Assembly: GCA_903839355.1 (NCBI GenBank)
Contig: CAIMBV010000084.1
Coordinates: forward strand, 1-23,710
Direction: 5' to 3'
Length of the DNA stretch: 23,710 bases
From: an uncultured Actinomycetes bacterium
Lineage (GTDB): Bacteria > Actinomycetota > Actinomycetes > Nanopelagicales > Nanopelagicaceae
The position numbers and the translations under genes were made by a program. The notes beneath the pieces were generated by a model. It did no database searches, was not told the DNA's origin, and saw only the letters and a list, made by a program, of their open reading frames with translations. This document shows positions 8,019 to 16,624 of this stretch, piece after piece (position 1 is the stretch's first letter; every line of letters starts with the position of its first letter).

Positions 8019-9518
8019 ATGGCAAGCCCGACTCACGAAGAGATTGAGAATGAAGGAAATAGCCTAGCTTCCAACGTATTGGGTCTCTTCGAGTCCTCCA
8101 TCATGGGTATCGCGGGCTCTGCGCCCGCCTACTCAATTGCCGCGACGACCGTAACTTTGGCAATTGCTGTTGGCCTCTTTGGTCCAGGCGAGCTTCTCTA
8201 CTCTGGCATCGCAATGTTTGGCGTAGTACTTGCCTTCCACTACATGGGCAAGGTGAAACAAAATGCCGGAGCGACGTATGTGTGGGTTCGAAATGCACTT
8301 CACCCCATCCTTGGATATTTAGCAGGTTGGTCTCTGGTTACTGCCTCGATCATTTTTGGACTTGTCTCAACGCTCCCAGCTTCAACCGGCTTGCTCTCGT
8401 TGTTTACAAATAATCAAGCGACGATCAGCAACACCCACTGGACCACTCTCGTTGGTGCGCTCATCTTTATTTTTATGGTTGCGATCATCGCCTATGGCAT
8501 TGAATTTACCGCTAAAGCTCAGGTCGTCATGACCGTTGTTGAGCTCGGATTACTCTGGCTCTTTGATGTTATTGCAATATTCCACCACCCACACACTCAT
8601 CACTTTAGTTGGGGTTGGTTCTCCTTCACGCAGATTAAGGCTTACTCAAACGATTCAGCGGCCGCAGCAAGCTCTACTCCCTTTGCTTCACACTATGTAG
8701 TTGCACATGGTTTGAGCGCAATCCTCATCGGTGCTGTCTCTGGCGCCTTCTTCTATTGGGGTTGGGATGTCACAGCGAATCTGAATGAGGAGACCAAGAA
8801 TGGAAAGGATGATGCCGGACGTGGCGGAATCTTTGGCATCTTCTTTGTCTTTGCTACTTTCCTTCTCACAATTGTTGCGCTCAACATGGTGTTGAGCGAT
8901 GTGACTCTTCACAATAGCAGCAGCATCTTGAGCGATTTCGCTGCGGTATTGATCCCAGGATGGTTCGGCAAATTTATTATTGTCTCCGTCTTGCTCTCGA
9001 CCGTTGCAACTATTGAGACTCAGATGATTCAGGTAACGAGAACTCTCTTCTCTATGGGTCGCGACTTCACGATGCCAGGTGCATTCGGCCAAGTGCATAA
9101 GAAGTTCCGCACTCCATGGAATGCCACCTTGTTTACGACCTTCTTCGTGCTGGTCTTCTTTGTCGGATCGCAATTTATTAAAAAGGTTAATGACATCGCG
9201 CAGGCGGGCGTAGCGGCTATCGGAATTCAAATCTGCTTTTACTATGCACTTGCAGCAATCTCAGTACTGGTGCTTTATCGCCACTATCTCTTGAGAGATA
9301 TAAAGACCTTCCTTCTCGTTGGGCTATGGCCTGCGCTCTCAGGTCTCTTCTTGATTGCGGTTTTGGTCAAAGTTATTCCGACCTTGAGCCACCTCGCCCT
9401 GTGGGTAGGTGTAGGAACTGTGGTCATTGGAGTAGTTCCAATGGCGATCTTCTGGCGCCAAGGTTCTAGTTACTTCCACAAGGTGACTAAAGAAGAGCGT
9501 CGCGCACAACTCGACTAA
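8019..9518 (+). CDS. APC-superfamily amino acid permease
   Basis: A 499-residue integral membrane protein with about twelve hydrophobic helices, probably an H+- or Na+-coupled importer of amino acids or amines. The first helix carries GIAGSAPAYSI (30-40), the broken-helix segment that in this superfamily contacts the substrate carboxylate. Strongly hydrophobic segments recur to the C-terminus, which ends in a short charged tail (KVTKEERRAQLD). The ATG at 8019 has a good Shine-Dalgarno GGAGG (8007-8011), 7 nt upstream. It stands alone after the ABC exporter operon, with its own leader region. Substrate cannot be named. Confidence 0.88.
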   Translation: MASPTHEEIENEGNSLASNVLGLFESSIMGIAGSAPAYSIAATTVTLAIAVGLFGPGELLYSGIAMFGVVLAFHYMGKVKQNAGATYVWVRNALHPILGYLAGWSLVTASIIFGLVSTLPASTGLLSLFTNNQATISNTHWTTLVGALIFIFMVAIIAYGIEFTAKAQVVMTVVELGLLWLFDVIAIFHHPHTHHFSWGWFSFTQIKAYSNDSAAAASSTPFASHYVVAHGLSAILIGAVSGAFFYWGWDVTANLNEETKNGKDDAGRGGIFGIFFVFATFLLTIVALNMVLSDVTLHNSSSILSDFAAVLIPGWFGKFIIVSVLLSTVATIETQMIQVTRTLFSMGRDFTMPGAFGQVHKKFRTPWNATLFTTFFVLVFFVGSQFIKKVNDIAQAGVAAIGIQICFYYALAAISVLVLYRHYLLRDIKTFLLVGLWPALSGLFLIAVLVKVIPTLSHLALWVGVGTVVIGVVPMAIFWRQGSSYFHKVTKEERRAQLD

Positions 9519-9528
9519 AAGGCCCACT

Positions 9529-9550
9529 TCTCTTCGAGAGATAAATCTCT
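9529..9550 (+). terminator. Alternative hairpins after the permease
   Basis: AGAGAT (9537-9542) pairs perfectly with ATCTCT (9545-9550). The same AGAGA can pair upstream with TCTCT (9529-9533) around TCG. No T tract follows, so a terminator role is doubtful. Confidence 0.25.
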
Positions 9551-9609
9551 AAGGTTCCAACAGGGGCTACTTCCCACACTTTGAGAGTTCAAGGCAAGAT
9601 AATGGCGGC

Positions 9610-11541
9610 GTGAGAAAGTTACTTTTTAGCGCCGCCATTGTCATGTCTATTGCCACTCTTAGCTCCGCCCCATCGGGTTATGCGGCGACCACGCAACTAG
9701 GACCTCTCTCGATAATTTCAGTCTCGATTGATCAACAGACGGTTACGGTAACCCCACCTACTTCAAACTCACCCGGCACCTGGTCCATCTCGCTCGATAA
9801 TCCCGCTCTGGCCACCATAAATGGGCTCACCTTGACCCTGAAGGCAGTAGGAGCGGGTCAGTTGACCTTTACTCAGGCAGCAGCTGGCGGCTATAACTCA
9901 GTTAGTCGAAGTACGGTTATCAGAATCAATCCCGGCACTCCAGTGTTGGGAAGCTGGGCTCCCCTGACGACTCCACTGACAGCAGGTACCTTCAAGGTCA
10001 CACCCCCTTCTTCGTCTTCAACAGGAACATGGATCTATACGCTCTCAAATAACGTTTCTAATGGTTACACCTTGGCAACGATTGCAGGCAACATAGTTAC
10101 ATTGCTCGATGCGGGAACCGTGACAATTAATGCCACCCAAGCGGCTACCAGCACCTACTCGAGTGCAACCACGACAAATACCCTGCAGATAACTGCTATT
10201 AAGCCAACCGTCGGCGCATTCTCAGATGTCTCGATATCTAAAGACAGTGTCACCTCATTTAATCTAAAGGTTCCAACCTCAAACTCTCCAGGAGCATGGA
10301 CCTTCACCTCATCACTCCCCGGCGTGGCAAGTGTTGCCGGAAGCGTTGTAACTCCCAATAGTGTTGGAACGACCGTGATTACGGCTCATCAGGCGCCTGC
10401 AGCTGGATTTCAATCGGCGACTTTGATGATGAACTTAACGATTACCGCAACACCTCCAACTGTGGGAACACTAGCGCCGATTAACTACACCCTTGGAAGC
10501 ACCCCTAGTAACAATCTCTCTCTCGTTGCCCCGACTTCAAATTCCACTGGCACCTGGGTATACACGGTTGCCGATCCCGCGATCGCAACAGTTTCGGGTA
10601 ATACCTTGACCATACTAAAGGCGGGGTCGACAACTATCTCCGCTAAACAGAACCCAACAAGCACCTTTGGTTATTCTGCAGTCGTAACCGCGCCTCTTAC
10701 CGTCAATCAGATAGCACCGATTCCTACACTTCCAAATCTCAATCAGGTTGTCGGAGATCCTGCAATTCAAATAACTCCACCAACAACCGGATCTCCTGGC
10801 GCGTGGAGCCTTACTTCAAGTGATCCCTCGATTGCTTCCGTAACAGGACTTTCAATTACTGTTGTGAATGCCGGTAGCGCAACGCTAACGCTAACTCAAG
10901 CGGCTTCTGGTACCTGGTTAACAAACTCGACCACATTCACATTCTCGGTTGCTGGCTTAGTCCCAACTATTGGTTCCCTCTCTCCGATTAATGTGAGTCT
11001 TGGAACACCTGTAACTATTGTTAATCCAACTTCAAACTCAACTGGCGTATGGAGTTATTCCGTAGGTGATAGTGCAATCGCAAAAATAGTAAATAGCCAA
11101 CTGGTTCCGGTCGCCGTAGGAACAACCACGATCTCTGCCGTTCAAAAACCCGCAGGGAAATATGGTCAATCAAATACTGTTCAGAGCACAGTGACGATTA
11201 CTCCTGCTCCAAAGCCAACCCCAACCCCAACCCCAACTCCCACGGTAAAGCCAGTTCCCACACCCACTGTTAAGCCGACCCCAACTCCGACAGTAAAACC
11301 GGTTCCAACACCTACCGTCAAACCAAAACCCACCCCAACTAAAGAGCCAGTTGTTCCGATCGTGAGCGCAAAGGCCGTTGGTCGCTCAATCGTGGTCAGC
11401 GCCAAGAATGGGGTTGTTATCGTCCACATCAATGGACGTATTGGAAAGGTCGGAAAGAACCCCGTCGCTGCTGGAAATGATCTCGTTGTTATCGAATTCC
11501 AATCAAGGGTGATTTACTCTAAAGTCTTTGCCATCAAGTAG
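9610..11541 (+). CDS. Secreted protein with six Ig-like repeats, Pro/Thr linker and C-terminal beta domain
   Basis: A 643-residue exported protein. A signal peptide (MRKLLFSAAIVMSIATL.., cleavage near GYA-A at about 25) is followed by six repeats of roughly 80-90 residues. Each has a PTSNSPGTW-like strand, then an AIATVSG-like and a GTTTISAxQ-like strand: a bacterial Ig-like (Big-type) beta sandwich. Residues 532-580 are a rigid linker containing an eight-residue unit TPTVKPxP four times. Residues 581-643 form a separate, probably beta, C-terminal unit. There is no LPXTG motif or terminal membrane helix, so the mode of attachment is unknown; the tail may bind the wall. GTG start at 9610 with GATAAT (9598-9603) 6 nt upstream suggests a leaderless message. 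Likely adhesin or surface spacer; inferred. Confidence 0.8.
   Translation: MRKLLFSAAIVMSIATLSSAPSGYAATTQLGPLSIISVSIDQQTVTVTPPTSNSPGTWSISLDNPALATINGLTLTLKAVGAGQLTFTQAAAGGYNSVSRSTVIRINPGTPVLGSWAPLTTPLTAGTFKVTPPSSSSTGTWIYTLSNNVSNGYTLATIAGNIVTLLDAGTVTINATQAATSTYSSATTTNTLQITAIKPTVGAFSDVSISKDSVTSFNLKVPTSNSPGAWTFTSSLPGVASVAGSVVTPNSVGTTVITAHQAPAAGFQSATLMMNLTITATPPTVGTLAPINYTLGSTPSNNLSLVAPTSNSTGTWVYTVADPAIATVSGNTLTILKAGSTTISAKQNPTSTFGYSAVVTAPLTVNQIAPIPTLPNLNQVVGDPAIQITPPTTGSPGAWSLTSSDPSIASVTGLSITVVNAGSATLTLTQAASGTWLTNSTTFTFSVAGLVPTIGSLSPINVSLGTPVTIVNPTSNSTGVWSYSVGDSAIAKIVNSQLVPVAVGTTTISAVQKPAGKYGQSNTVQSTVTITPAPKPTPTPTPTPTVKPVPTPTVKPTPTPTVKPVPTPTVKPKPTPTKEPVVPIVSAKAVGRSIVVSAKNGVVIVHINGRIGKVGKNPVAAGNDLVVIEFQSRVIYSKVFAIK
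11203..11349 (+). repeat. Pro/Thr linker-coding repeat
   Basis: Encodes (PT)n then four tandem TPTVKPxP units. The four 24-nt units use different synonymous codons (for example GTA, GTT, GTA, GTC for Val), so the repeat is conserved at protein but not DNA level. Confidence 0.75.
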
Positions 11542-11566
11542 TTAGGCGTGCTTAGTTAGGGCGAAA

Positions 11567-12949
11567 TTGAGAAACCCGAAAGAACGATTAGAGATAGGTC
11601 CAGTTGCATTTTTAGTTGCTGGGCTAATGTTTATGGAGTTTCTTGATTTTTCTATTCTCCCGACCGCTGCTCCCACAATTGCACGTTCATTTCATGTTCT
11701 CTCTGCACAGGTAGGTATCTGCGCGACCGCGTATATGGTTGCGATAGTTATTTTGATCCCCATATCTGCCTGGTTGGCCGATAAATATGGGGTAAGAATT
11801 GTGCTCTTTAGCAGCATCTCTCTATTTAGTGCGGCCTCACTCTTATGCTCTTTGAGTACCAACTTAATTGAGCTAACAACTATGCGGATATTGCAGGGAA
11901 TAGGCGCAGCCTCAATGGTCCCCGTGGGAAGACTTATCCTGATGCGGTCAGTTGATAAGAACGAGGTAATTCGTGTCATTTCGTACTCCGTATGGCCAGC
12001 TCTTGCGGCACCTGCAGTCGCCCCTGTCCTTGGGGGATTTCTCATCAGCCATGCATCGTGGCATTGGATTTTTCTGGTTAATATTCCTATCGGTCTAGTC
12101 GCCTTATTGGTTGGTGCGAAGATCGTTCCGGCTATCCCAGGTGGAAAGGTAGAAAGCCTTGATTGGCCAGGATTTTATGGCTGCGCCGTCAGCTTGGGAA
12201 CGCTGGTCTTTGCCGCGGCGAATCTTGGGGCACCGCATATTAATCTCCTCTCTACTCTGGCCCTTACCTTAACCGGCGTAGGAGTTGGTATTCCAACGAT
12301 TCTGCACTTGCGCAAAGTAGCTAACCCTTTGATTGATGTATCTGTATTGAAGATTCAGACCTTCCACTTAAATAGCACCAGTGGATTGTTATTTAGAATT
12401 GCGCAAAACACAGCTCCATTCGTCTTGCCGCTACTTTTCCAAGATAAATTCGGCTGGAGCGCAGAGAAGGCGGGAGAAACTCTCTTCTTCTATATGTTAG
12501 GCAATTTAGGATTCAAAGTTTTTACCACGCCACTCATGAAGAAGTTTTCCTTTAAACCCCTCATCCTTATTTCTACTCTATTTAGTATTCCCTTAACTAT
12601 TTCACTCGGTCTATTGCGCTCATCAATTCCATTTCTCTGGATCGCCATTCTTTTGACCGTTACAGGAGGTGTGCGCTCCATTGGCATGACCTTGTACAAC
12701 ACGATTACATTTGCCGATACTGATCTAGAGATAATGTCTCACGCCAATACTTTGGCAAATATGGTGCAGCAACTTTCCACAGCCATTGCTGTTGCTACCG
12801 CGGTGATCGCCATAAATATTGGTCGCGCGCTAGCCGGTTCTACACATCAATTTTCCTTCGCCTTTGGATTTGCTGTTTGCGCCCTCTTGGTCTCACTCCG
12901 ATATGTCATTGCCCTTCCCCGAACTGCCGGTGAATCACTGCGTAAATAG
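11567..12949 (+). CDS. MFS transporter, DHA2-like (EmrB/QacA type)
   Basis: A 460-residue membrane protein of the major facilitator superfamily, probably a proton-driven exporter of drugs or metabolites. FLDFSILPTAAPTIA (about 25-39) in helix 1 is the DHA2-type motif. The helix 2-3 loop is AWLADKYGVR (68-77), with Ala where motif A usually has Gly. RILQGIGAASMVPVGRL (107-123) is motif B, and WHWIFLVNIPIGL follows helix 5. The number of hydrophobic segments fits 12-14 helices. The start is TTG at 11567, 25 nt after the Ig-repeat gene; no Shine-Dalgarno is seen, so the exact start is uncertain. Substrate unknown. It is followed closely by murT, but any functional link is not shown. Confidence 0.85.
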   Translation: MRNPKERLEIGPVAFLVAGLMFMEFLDFSILPTAAPTIARSFHVLSAQVGICATAYMVAIVILIPISAWLADKYGVRIVLFSSISLFSAASLLCSLSTNLIELTTMRILQGIGAASMVPVGRLILMRSVDKNEVIRVISYSVWPALAAPAVAPVLGGFLISHASWHWIFLVNIPIGLVALLVGAKIVPAIPGGKVESLDWPGFYGCAVSLGTLVFAAANLGAPHINLLSTLALTLTGVGVGIPTILHLRKVANPLIDVSVLKIQTFHLNSTSGLLFRIAQNTAPFVLPLLFQDKFGWSAEKAGETLFFYMLGNLGFKVFTTPLMKKFSFKPLILISTLFSIPLTISLGLLRSSIPFLWIAILLTVTGGVRSIGMTLYNTITFADTDLEIMSHANTLANMVQQLSTAIAVATAVIAINIGRALAGSTHQFSFAFGFAVCALLVSLRYVIALPRTAGESLRK

Positions 12950-12952
12950 GCG

Positions 12953-12958
12953 TATTGT
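12953..12958 (+). promoter_or_regulatory. -10-like box for murT (leaderless)
   Basis: TATTGT ends 6 nt before the GTG start of murT at 12965, and no Shine-Dalgarno lies between. Confidence 0.4.
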
Positions 12959-12964
12959 TAGAGC

Positions 12965-14086
12965 GTGGTGAGCCCAAGACTTCGCTTTGCAATATTGGTC
13001 GCCAAGCTAGCCAGTGCCACATCCCGCCTCGTTGGTAATAAGGGTGAAACGCTGCCCGGTCGCATTTTGCTGGCAATTGAACCTGAGGCGATCTCGCTCT
13101 TGGCGCAAAATAAAGAGGTAATTCTGGTCTCTGGAACAAATGGCAAGACCTCTACAACTCGAGCGGTTGTTTCACTCATCTCTCAACTTGGTCCCGTAAC
13201 GACCAGCGGCTCTGGATCTAATCTCGCCTGGGGAGCTGCGAACGCCCTGATGTCACCAGCGCCATATGCTGTTCTGGAGATCGATGAGCTCCATCTTCCT
13301 GGAATTATTGCTCAAACAGATCCAACTATCGTGTTATTGCTCAACCTCACGCGCGATCAATTACATCGGATGCACGAAGTTAAAAGGGTTGCCGATAGAT
13401 GGCATGTTGAGTGTACCGAGGCTAATGAGACAGTCTTTGTGGCGGATATTGATGATCCGTACATTAATTATGCGGTGGTAAATGCTGCGAACGTTGTCCG
13501 CGTTACCTTTGGAGGTCGAACTCATCCCGATGGTGCAGTGTGTCCGCGTTGTGGCTCGTATTTAACCTGGTGGCGCGGAATTTACTCATGCACATGTGGA
13601 CTTACCAACAAGGAATACGACCTTAAATTTAAGAAAGGTTCTGCGGCATACAGAAATGCTCTTCTGGCCAATGTCGTTGGTGAAATTGCCGGTGCCCAAC
13701 CGGTCGAATTTAGCGAAAGCCAGCTTGAACGCATAGCAACTAAAAAAATTGGCGACACGACGGCACAATTTAGATTGACTAAGAACCCCGCTTCATGGAC
13801 CGAAGCTTTGCAAGGTGAACTCCAACCCGAAGTAATTCTCGTCCTCAATGCTCGCCAGGTGGATGGAATTGATACCTCGTGGTTATGGGATGTCTCCTTC
13901 AAAACGCTTAAGGGCCACACCGTGATTGTCTGCGGGGAGAGAGCGCTTGATATGGCCTATCGCATTCATGTTGAGGGCATCGAAGCTACTGTCGTAGATA
14001 CTTTTGATGAAGCGATTACAAAGGTACAAGGTGGCGTCGTTACTGTACTTTCTGCTTACACCGCATTCTTTGAGTTGGTGATGTGA
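12965..14086 (+). CDS. murT: Lipid II isoglutaminyl synthase, Mur-ligase subunit MurT
   Basis: A 373-residue catalytic subunit that, with GatD, amidates the alpha-carboxyl of D-Glu in the lipid II stem peptide to D-isoglutamine, using ATP and ammonia from glutamine, at the inner face of the membrane. The P-loop SGTNGKTSTT is at 56-65, and EIDE (105-108) belongs to the Mur-ligase centre. An inserted zinc-ribbon-like loop has Cys193, Cys196, Cys209 and Cys211; the second pair is C-x-C. The C-terminal part is the DUF1727-type domain. GTG start at 12965; a second GTG at 12968 is possible. The end overlaps gatD by four bases. Somewhat short for the family, but all motifs are present. Confidence 0.93.
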   Translation: MVSPRLRFAILVAKLASATSRLVGNKGETLPGRILLAIEPEAISLLAQNKEVILVSGTNGKTSTTRAVVSLISQLGPVTTSGSGSNLAWGAANALMSPAPYAVLEIDELHLPGIIAQTDPTIVLLLNLTRDQLHRMHEVKRVADRWHVECTEANETVFVADIDDPYINYAVVNAANVVRVTFGGRTHPDGAVCPRCGSYLTWWRGIYSCTCGLTNKEYDLKFKKGSAAYRNALLANVVGEIAGAQPVEFSESQLERIATKKIGDTTAQFRLTKNPASWTEALQGELQPEVILVLNARQVDGIDTSWLWDVSFKTLKGHTVIVCGERALDMAYRIHVEGIEATVVDTFDEAITKVQGGVVTVLSAYTAFFELVM

Positions 14087-14775
14087 TGCTTGAAATCATA
14101 CGAATTCATAACGAACTTTTAGGTACGTATGGAGATCGGGGTAATGCCGATGTCCTTAAGTACCGTGCAGCTCTGCGGAAGATACCGGCGCGCGTCACCG
14201 AGATTTCATATTTAGATCCAGTGCCAAAGAGTGGAGATATTTATCTTTTAGGTGGAGCGGAGGATGCTGCGCAAATTCTCTCTCTCACCGCATTGCGCAA
14301 AGGCTCAGTTCTATCTCGGGCTGCGAATAAGGGAGCGGTCGTGCTCGCAATCTGTGCAGGTTTCCAAATTCTAGGGAGTCGTTATGTAACCCGAGATGAG
14401 GAGATAGCGGGACTTGGATTGTTGGATGTAGAAACCACTCCAGGAGATCGTCGCTTAGTCGGAGATATCGCGGTCGCCTCAAAACTTTTTGATCAACCTC
14501 TCACCGGATTTGAAAATCACAGCAGCGTGACGACTCTTGGGGCAGATGCATTGCCCTTTGGAAAAGTTTTACAAGGCAATGGAAATGGCGTTGCAGGTGT
14601 TGATGGAGCTATCGATAAAAATGTCTTCGGTACCTATTTACACGGTCCCGTACTCGCGCGTAACCCAGAATTTGCCGATTTACTCCTTGAAAGGGCGGTT
14701 GGTTCAACGCTTTCTGCGGTAAATGATGAATTGGCTATGCGATATGCCATGTGGCGAAGAGCGCTGATTAAGTAG
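14083..14775 (+). CDS. gatD: Lipid II isoglutaminyl synthase, glutamine amidotransferase subunit GatD
   Basis: A 230-residue class I glutamine amidotransferase (CobB/CobQ-like) that hydrolyses glutamine and passes ammonia to MurT. The start region LLGTYGDRGNADVL (12-25) is typical of GatD. The nucleophile Cys91 is in LAICAGFQILG, and His187 in GTYLHGPVLARNP. FENHSS (143-148) is also conserved. As in other GatD proteins I see no obvious third (Glu) triad residue after the His. The start is GTG at 14083 (GTGA overlap with murT) or the next codon ATG at 14086; both keep the genes coupled. It follows murT in the same order as in Staphylococcus and Streptococcus, supporting a MurT-GatD complex. 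Confidence 0.93.
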   Translation: MMLEIIRIHNELLGTYGDRGNADVLKYRAALRKIPARVTEISYLDPVPKSGDIYLLGGAEDAAQILSLTALRKGSVLSRAANKGAVVLAICAGFQILGSRYVTRDEEIAGLGLLDVETTPGDRRLVGDIAVASKLFDQPLTGFENHSSVTTLGADALPFGKVLQGNGNGVAGVDGAIDKNVFGTYLHGPVLARNPEFADLLLERAVGSTLSAVNDELAMRYAMWRRALIK

Positions 14776-14777
14776 GT

Positions 14778-14911
14778 TACAATTGGGTGTTGCATCCGCA
14801 ACACAACTCATAGAACCTCTGTTGTGATTTACACAAGTTCGTTTGCGAGTCTTACGTCAGTCCTCTGATAAGCACCACGAGACACGCATCTATGTCTCGA
14901 TTGGTATAACT
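14778..14911 (+). promoter_or_regulatory. Structured 5' leader of the DEAD-box helicase gene
   Basis: TACAAT (14778-14783) is a possible -10. Three perfect inverted repeats follow: GTGTTGC/GCAACAC (14787-14793, 14798-14804), TTGTG/CACAA (14822-14826, 14832-14836) and CGAGACA/TGTCTCG (14878-14884, 14893-14899). A five-codon open frame ATG TCT CGA TTG GTA TAA (14892-14909) ends 2 nt before the helicase ATG. Long structured leaders are known for cold-shock DEAD-box genes; here the role is inferred. Confidence 0.45.
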
Positions 14912-16624
14912 ATGTCCACGTTCCGTAATTTAGGTGTTACCCCTGCGCTCTGCGAGGCTCTCGAAGCTCAGGGTATTACCGCTCCCTTTCCTATTCAGAC
15001 CGCCACGCTGCCCGATGCCATAAAGGGACGCGATGTCCTTGGCCGCGGACAGACAGGCTCCGGTAAGACCTTGGCCTTCGGACTGGCAATGTTGACGCGC
15101 CTTAATGGCCGTACCGCCAAGCCTCACAAGCCACTTGGCTTAATTTTGTCTCCTACCCGCGAATTAGCAGTGCAGATCAATGATGTGGTTTCCCCTCTGG
15201 CTCGCAAGATCGGCCTCTCCTCTCAGGTTGTCGCTGGTGGCCTCTCCTACATCGGTCAGATCCAATCCCTCAAGCGTGGAGTTCCTGTAATCGTGGCAAC
15301 TCCCGGTCGTTTGATGGACCTGCTCGAGAAGAAGCACATCGATCTATCAGATGTAATGATCACCGTCCTCGATGAGGCAGATCAGATGGCAGATATGGGT
15401 TTCCTACCTGTTGTTAAAGAGATTCTCTCGCTCACACAAGAGGGTGGACAGCACCTCCTCTTCTCGGCGACCCTTGATCGCGATGTAGATTCACTCGTCA
15501 AGCGATTCCTCAAGGATCCGATCACACACTCGTTGGAGAATGAGAAGTCTCGCGCCGCCGATATGACTCACCACTTGCTATTGCTTGATCAACAACACAA
15601 AGATGAGATCTCATCACAAATTGCAGCTCGCGATGGTCGCACAATCTTCTTCGTTCGCACCAAACATGGCGCTGACAAGCTCGCTGAAAAGATGTTGCGA
15701 AGTGGTGTCCCAGTTGGCGTTCTCCATGGCGGAAAGTCACAAGGTCAACGCACTCGCGTACTCAAGGCATTTAAAGATGGACGTGCATCTGCGCTCGTTG
15801 CAACGGATGTAGCGGCGCGTGGAATTCACGTGGATGATGTCTCACTTGTAGTTCACGTTGATGCCCCTGCAGATCACAAAGATTATTTACACCGTGCCGG
15901 TCGTACTGCCCGCGCTGGTGCAACAGGAACCGTTGTCACACTAGCCACACACAAGCAGAAGAAGGCAGTCTTTGGGATTACCAATCGTGCAGCGGTAAAA
16001 CTCATCGAGAACCAGGTTCGCCCAGGCGATTCAAAGTTGCAAGAGATTACTGGCGCACAAGAGCCATCCGGAATTCCAATCGAGGTCGAAGCAGAGAAAC
16101 CTTCTCGCAATGATCGCAAACCAGGAAGCCGTAGTCGTTCAAATGATCGCGGAAATAGAGATGGTAATTTCAAGCCACGTAAATCTGGCGGTGGACGTTT
16201 TGAGAGTGCACCGAAGACAGAGAGCGTCGAGTCTCGAGAAGAACGCAGTTTCCAACCTGCTCGCGAAGAACGCCGCGCAACTCCAGAGCGTTCTTTCTCA
16301 TCTGATCGTCGACCAAAAGTTGACCGAGCCGAGCGTTCAGATCGTCCCTATCGCTCTGCACCCAAGAAGTGGGAGGAGAAGGCACGCGAATCACGCACTC
16401 GTGAAGAGAGCGCCACTCCAGCCGGAAACCGTGGACGCGTAGAGAGTTCGGCACCTGGTCGACCAGCCAAGAAGGCTCCCCGGATGCCTCTTGAGAAGCG
16501 AATCGCTCTAGAAAAGGCAGAGTCGCGTGCTCGTTCAGGTAAGCCTGGCGCTCCTAAGAAGTTTGCAAAGACTGGCGGTAAGCCTTTTAAAGCTGGAAAA
16601 CCAAGTCAGGCTAAGCGAGGCTAA
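14912..16624 (+). CDS. DEAD-box ATP-dependent RNA helicase with long basic tail
   Basis: A 570-residue RNA helicase, cytoplasmic, likely for RNA remodelling in ribosome assembly or cold adaptation. Q motif and FPIQ (26-29) are present, motif I GQTGSGKT at 46-53, PTREL at 81-85, TPGR at 130-133, DEAD at 154-157, SAT at 185-187, and RAGRTARAG at 328-336. From about residue 385 to the end is a low-complexity tail rich in Arg, Ser, Glu and Lys, probably disordered and RNA-binding. I chose ATG at 14912 (MSTFRNLGV) because it aligns with the family start. An upstream TTG at 14843 would add 23 unconserved residues and run through a leader hairpin. There is no strong Shine-Dalgarno. The 3' end overlaps the convergent hmuV by 14 nt. 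Confidence 0.92.
   Translation: MSTFRNLGVTPALCEALEAQGITAPFPIQTATLPDAIKGRDVLGRGQTGSGKTLAFGLAMLTRLNGRTAKPHKPLGLILSPTRELAVQINDVVSPLARKIGLSSQVVAGGLSYIGQIQSLKRGVPVIVATPGRLMDLLEKKHIDLSDVMITVLDEADQMADMGFLPVVKEILSLTQEGGQHLLFSATLDRDVDSLVKRFLKDPITHSLENEKSRAADMTHHLLLLDQQHKDEISSQIAARDGRTIFFVRTKHGADKLAEKMLRSGVPVGVLHGGKSQGQRTRVLKAFKDGRASALVATDVAARGIHVDDVSLVVHVDAPADHKDYLHRAGRTARAGATGTVVTLATHKQKKAVFGITNRAAVKLIENQVRPGDSKLQEITGAQEPSGIPIEVEAEKPSRNDRKPGSRSRSNDRGNRDGNFKPRKSGGGRFESAPKTESVESREERSFQPAREERRATPERSFSSDRRPKVDRAERSDRPYRSAPKKWEEKARESRTREESATPAGNRGRVESSAPGRPAKKAPRMPLEKRIALEKAESRARSGKPGAPKKFAKTGGKPFKAGKPSQAKRG

Noticed and set aside
8688..9230. A 180-residue minus-strand open frame inside the permease gene.
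   Set aside because: Antisense to hydrophobic helices; its composition (Asn, Glu, His, Ser) is what reverse-complemented membrane codons give.
11203..11349. C/A-rich repeat considered as a CRISPR-like or minisatellite array.
   Set aside because: It is in frame in a real gene and encodes a Pro/Thr linker with varied codons.
11181..11432. A Gly/Val/Thr-rich minus-strand open frame opposite the Pro/Thr linker.
   Set aside because: It is simply the complement of the linker repeat.
11541..11560. Two GTTAGG direct repeats before the MFS gene, considered as half iron boxes.
   Set aside because: They are direct, not inverted, and lack the paired half-sites of a DtxR/IdeR box.
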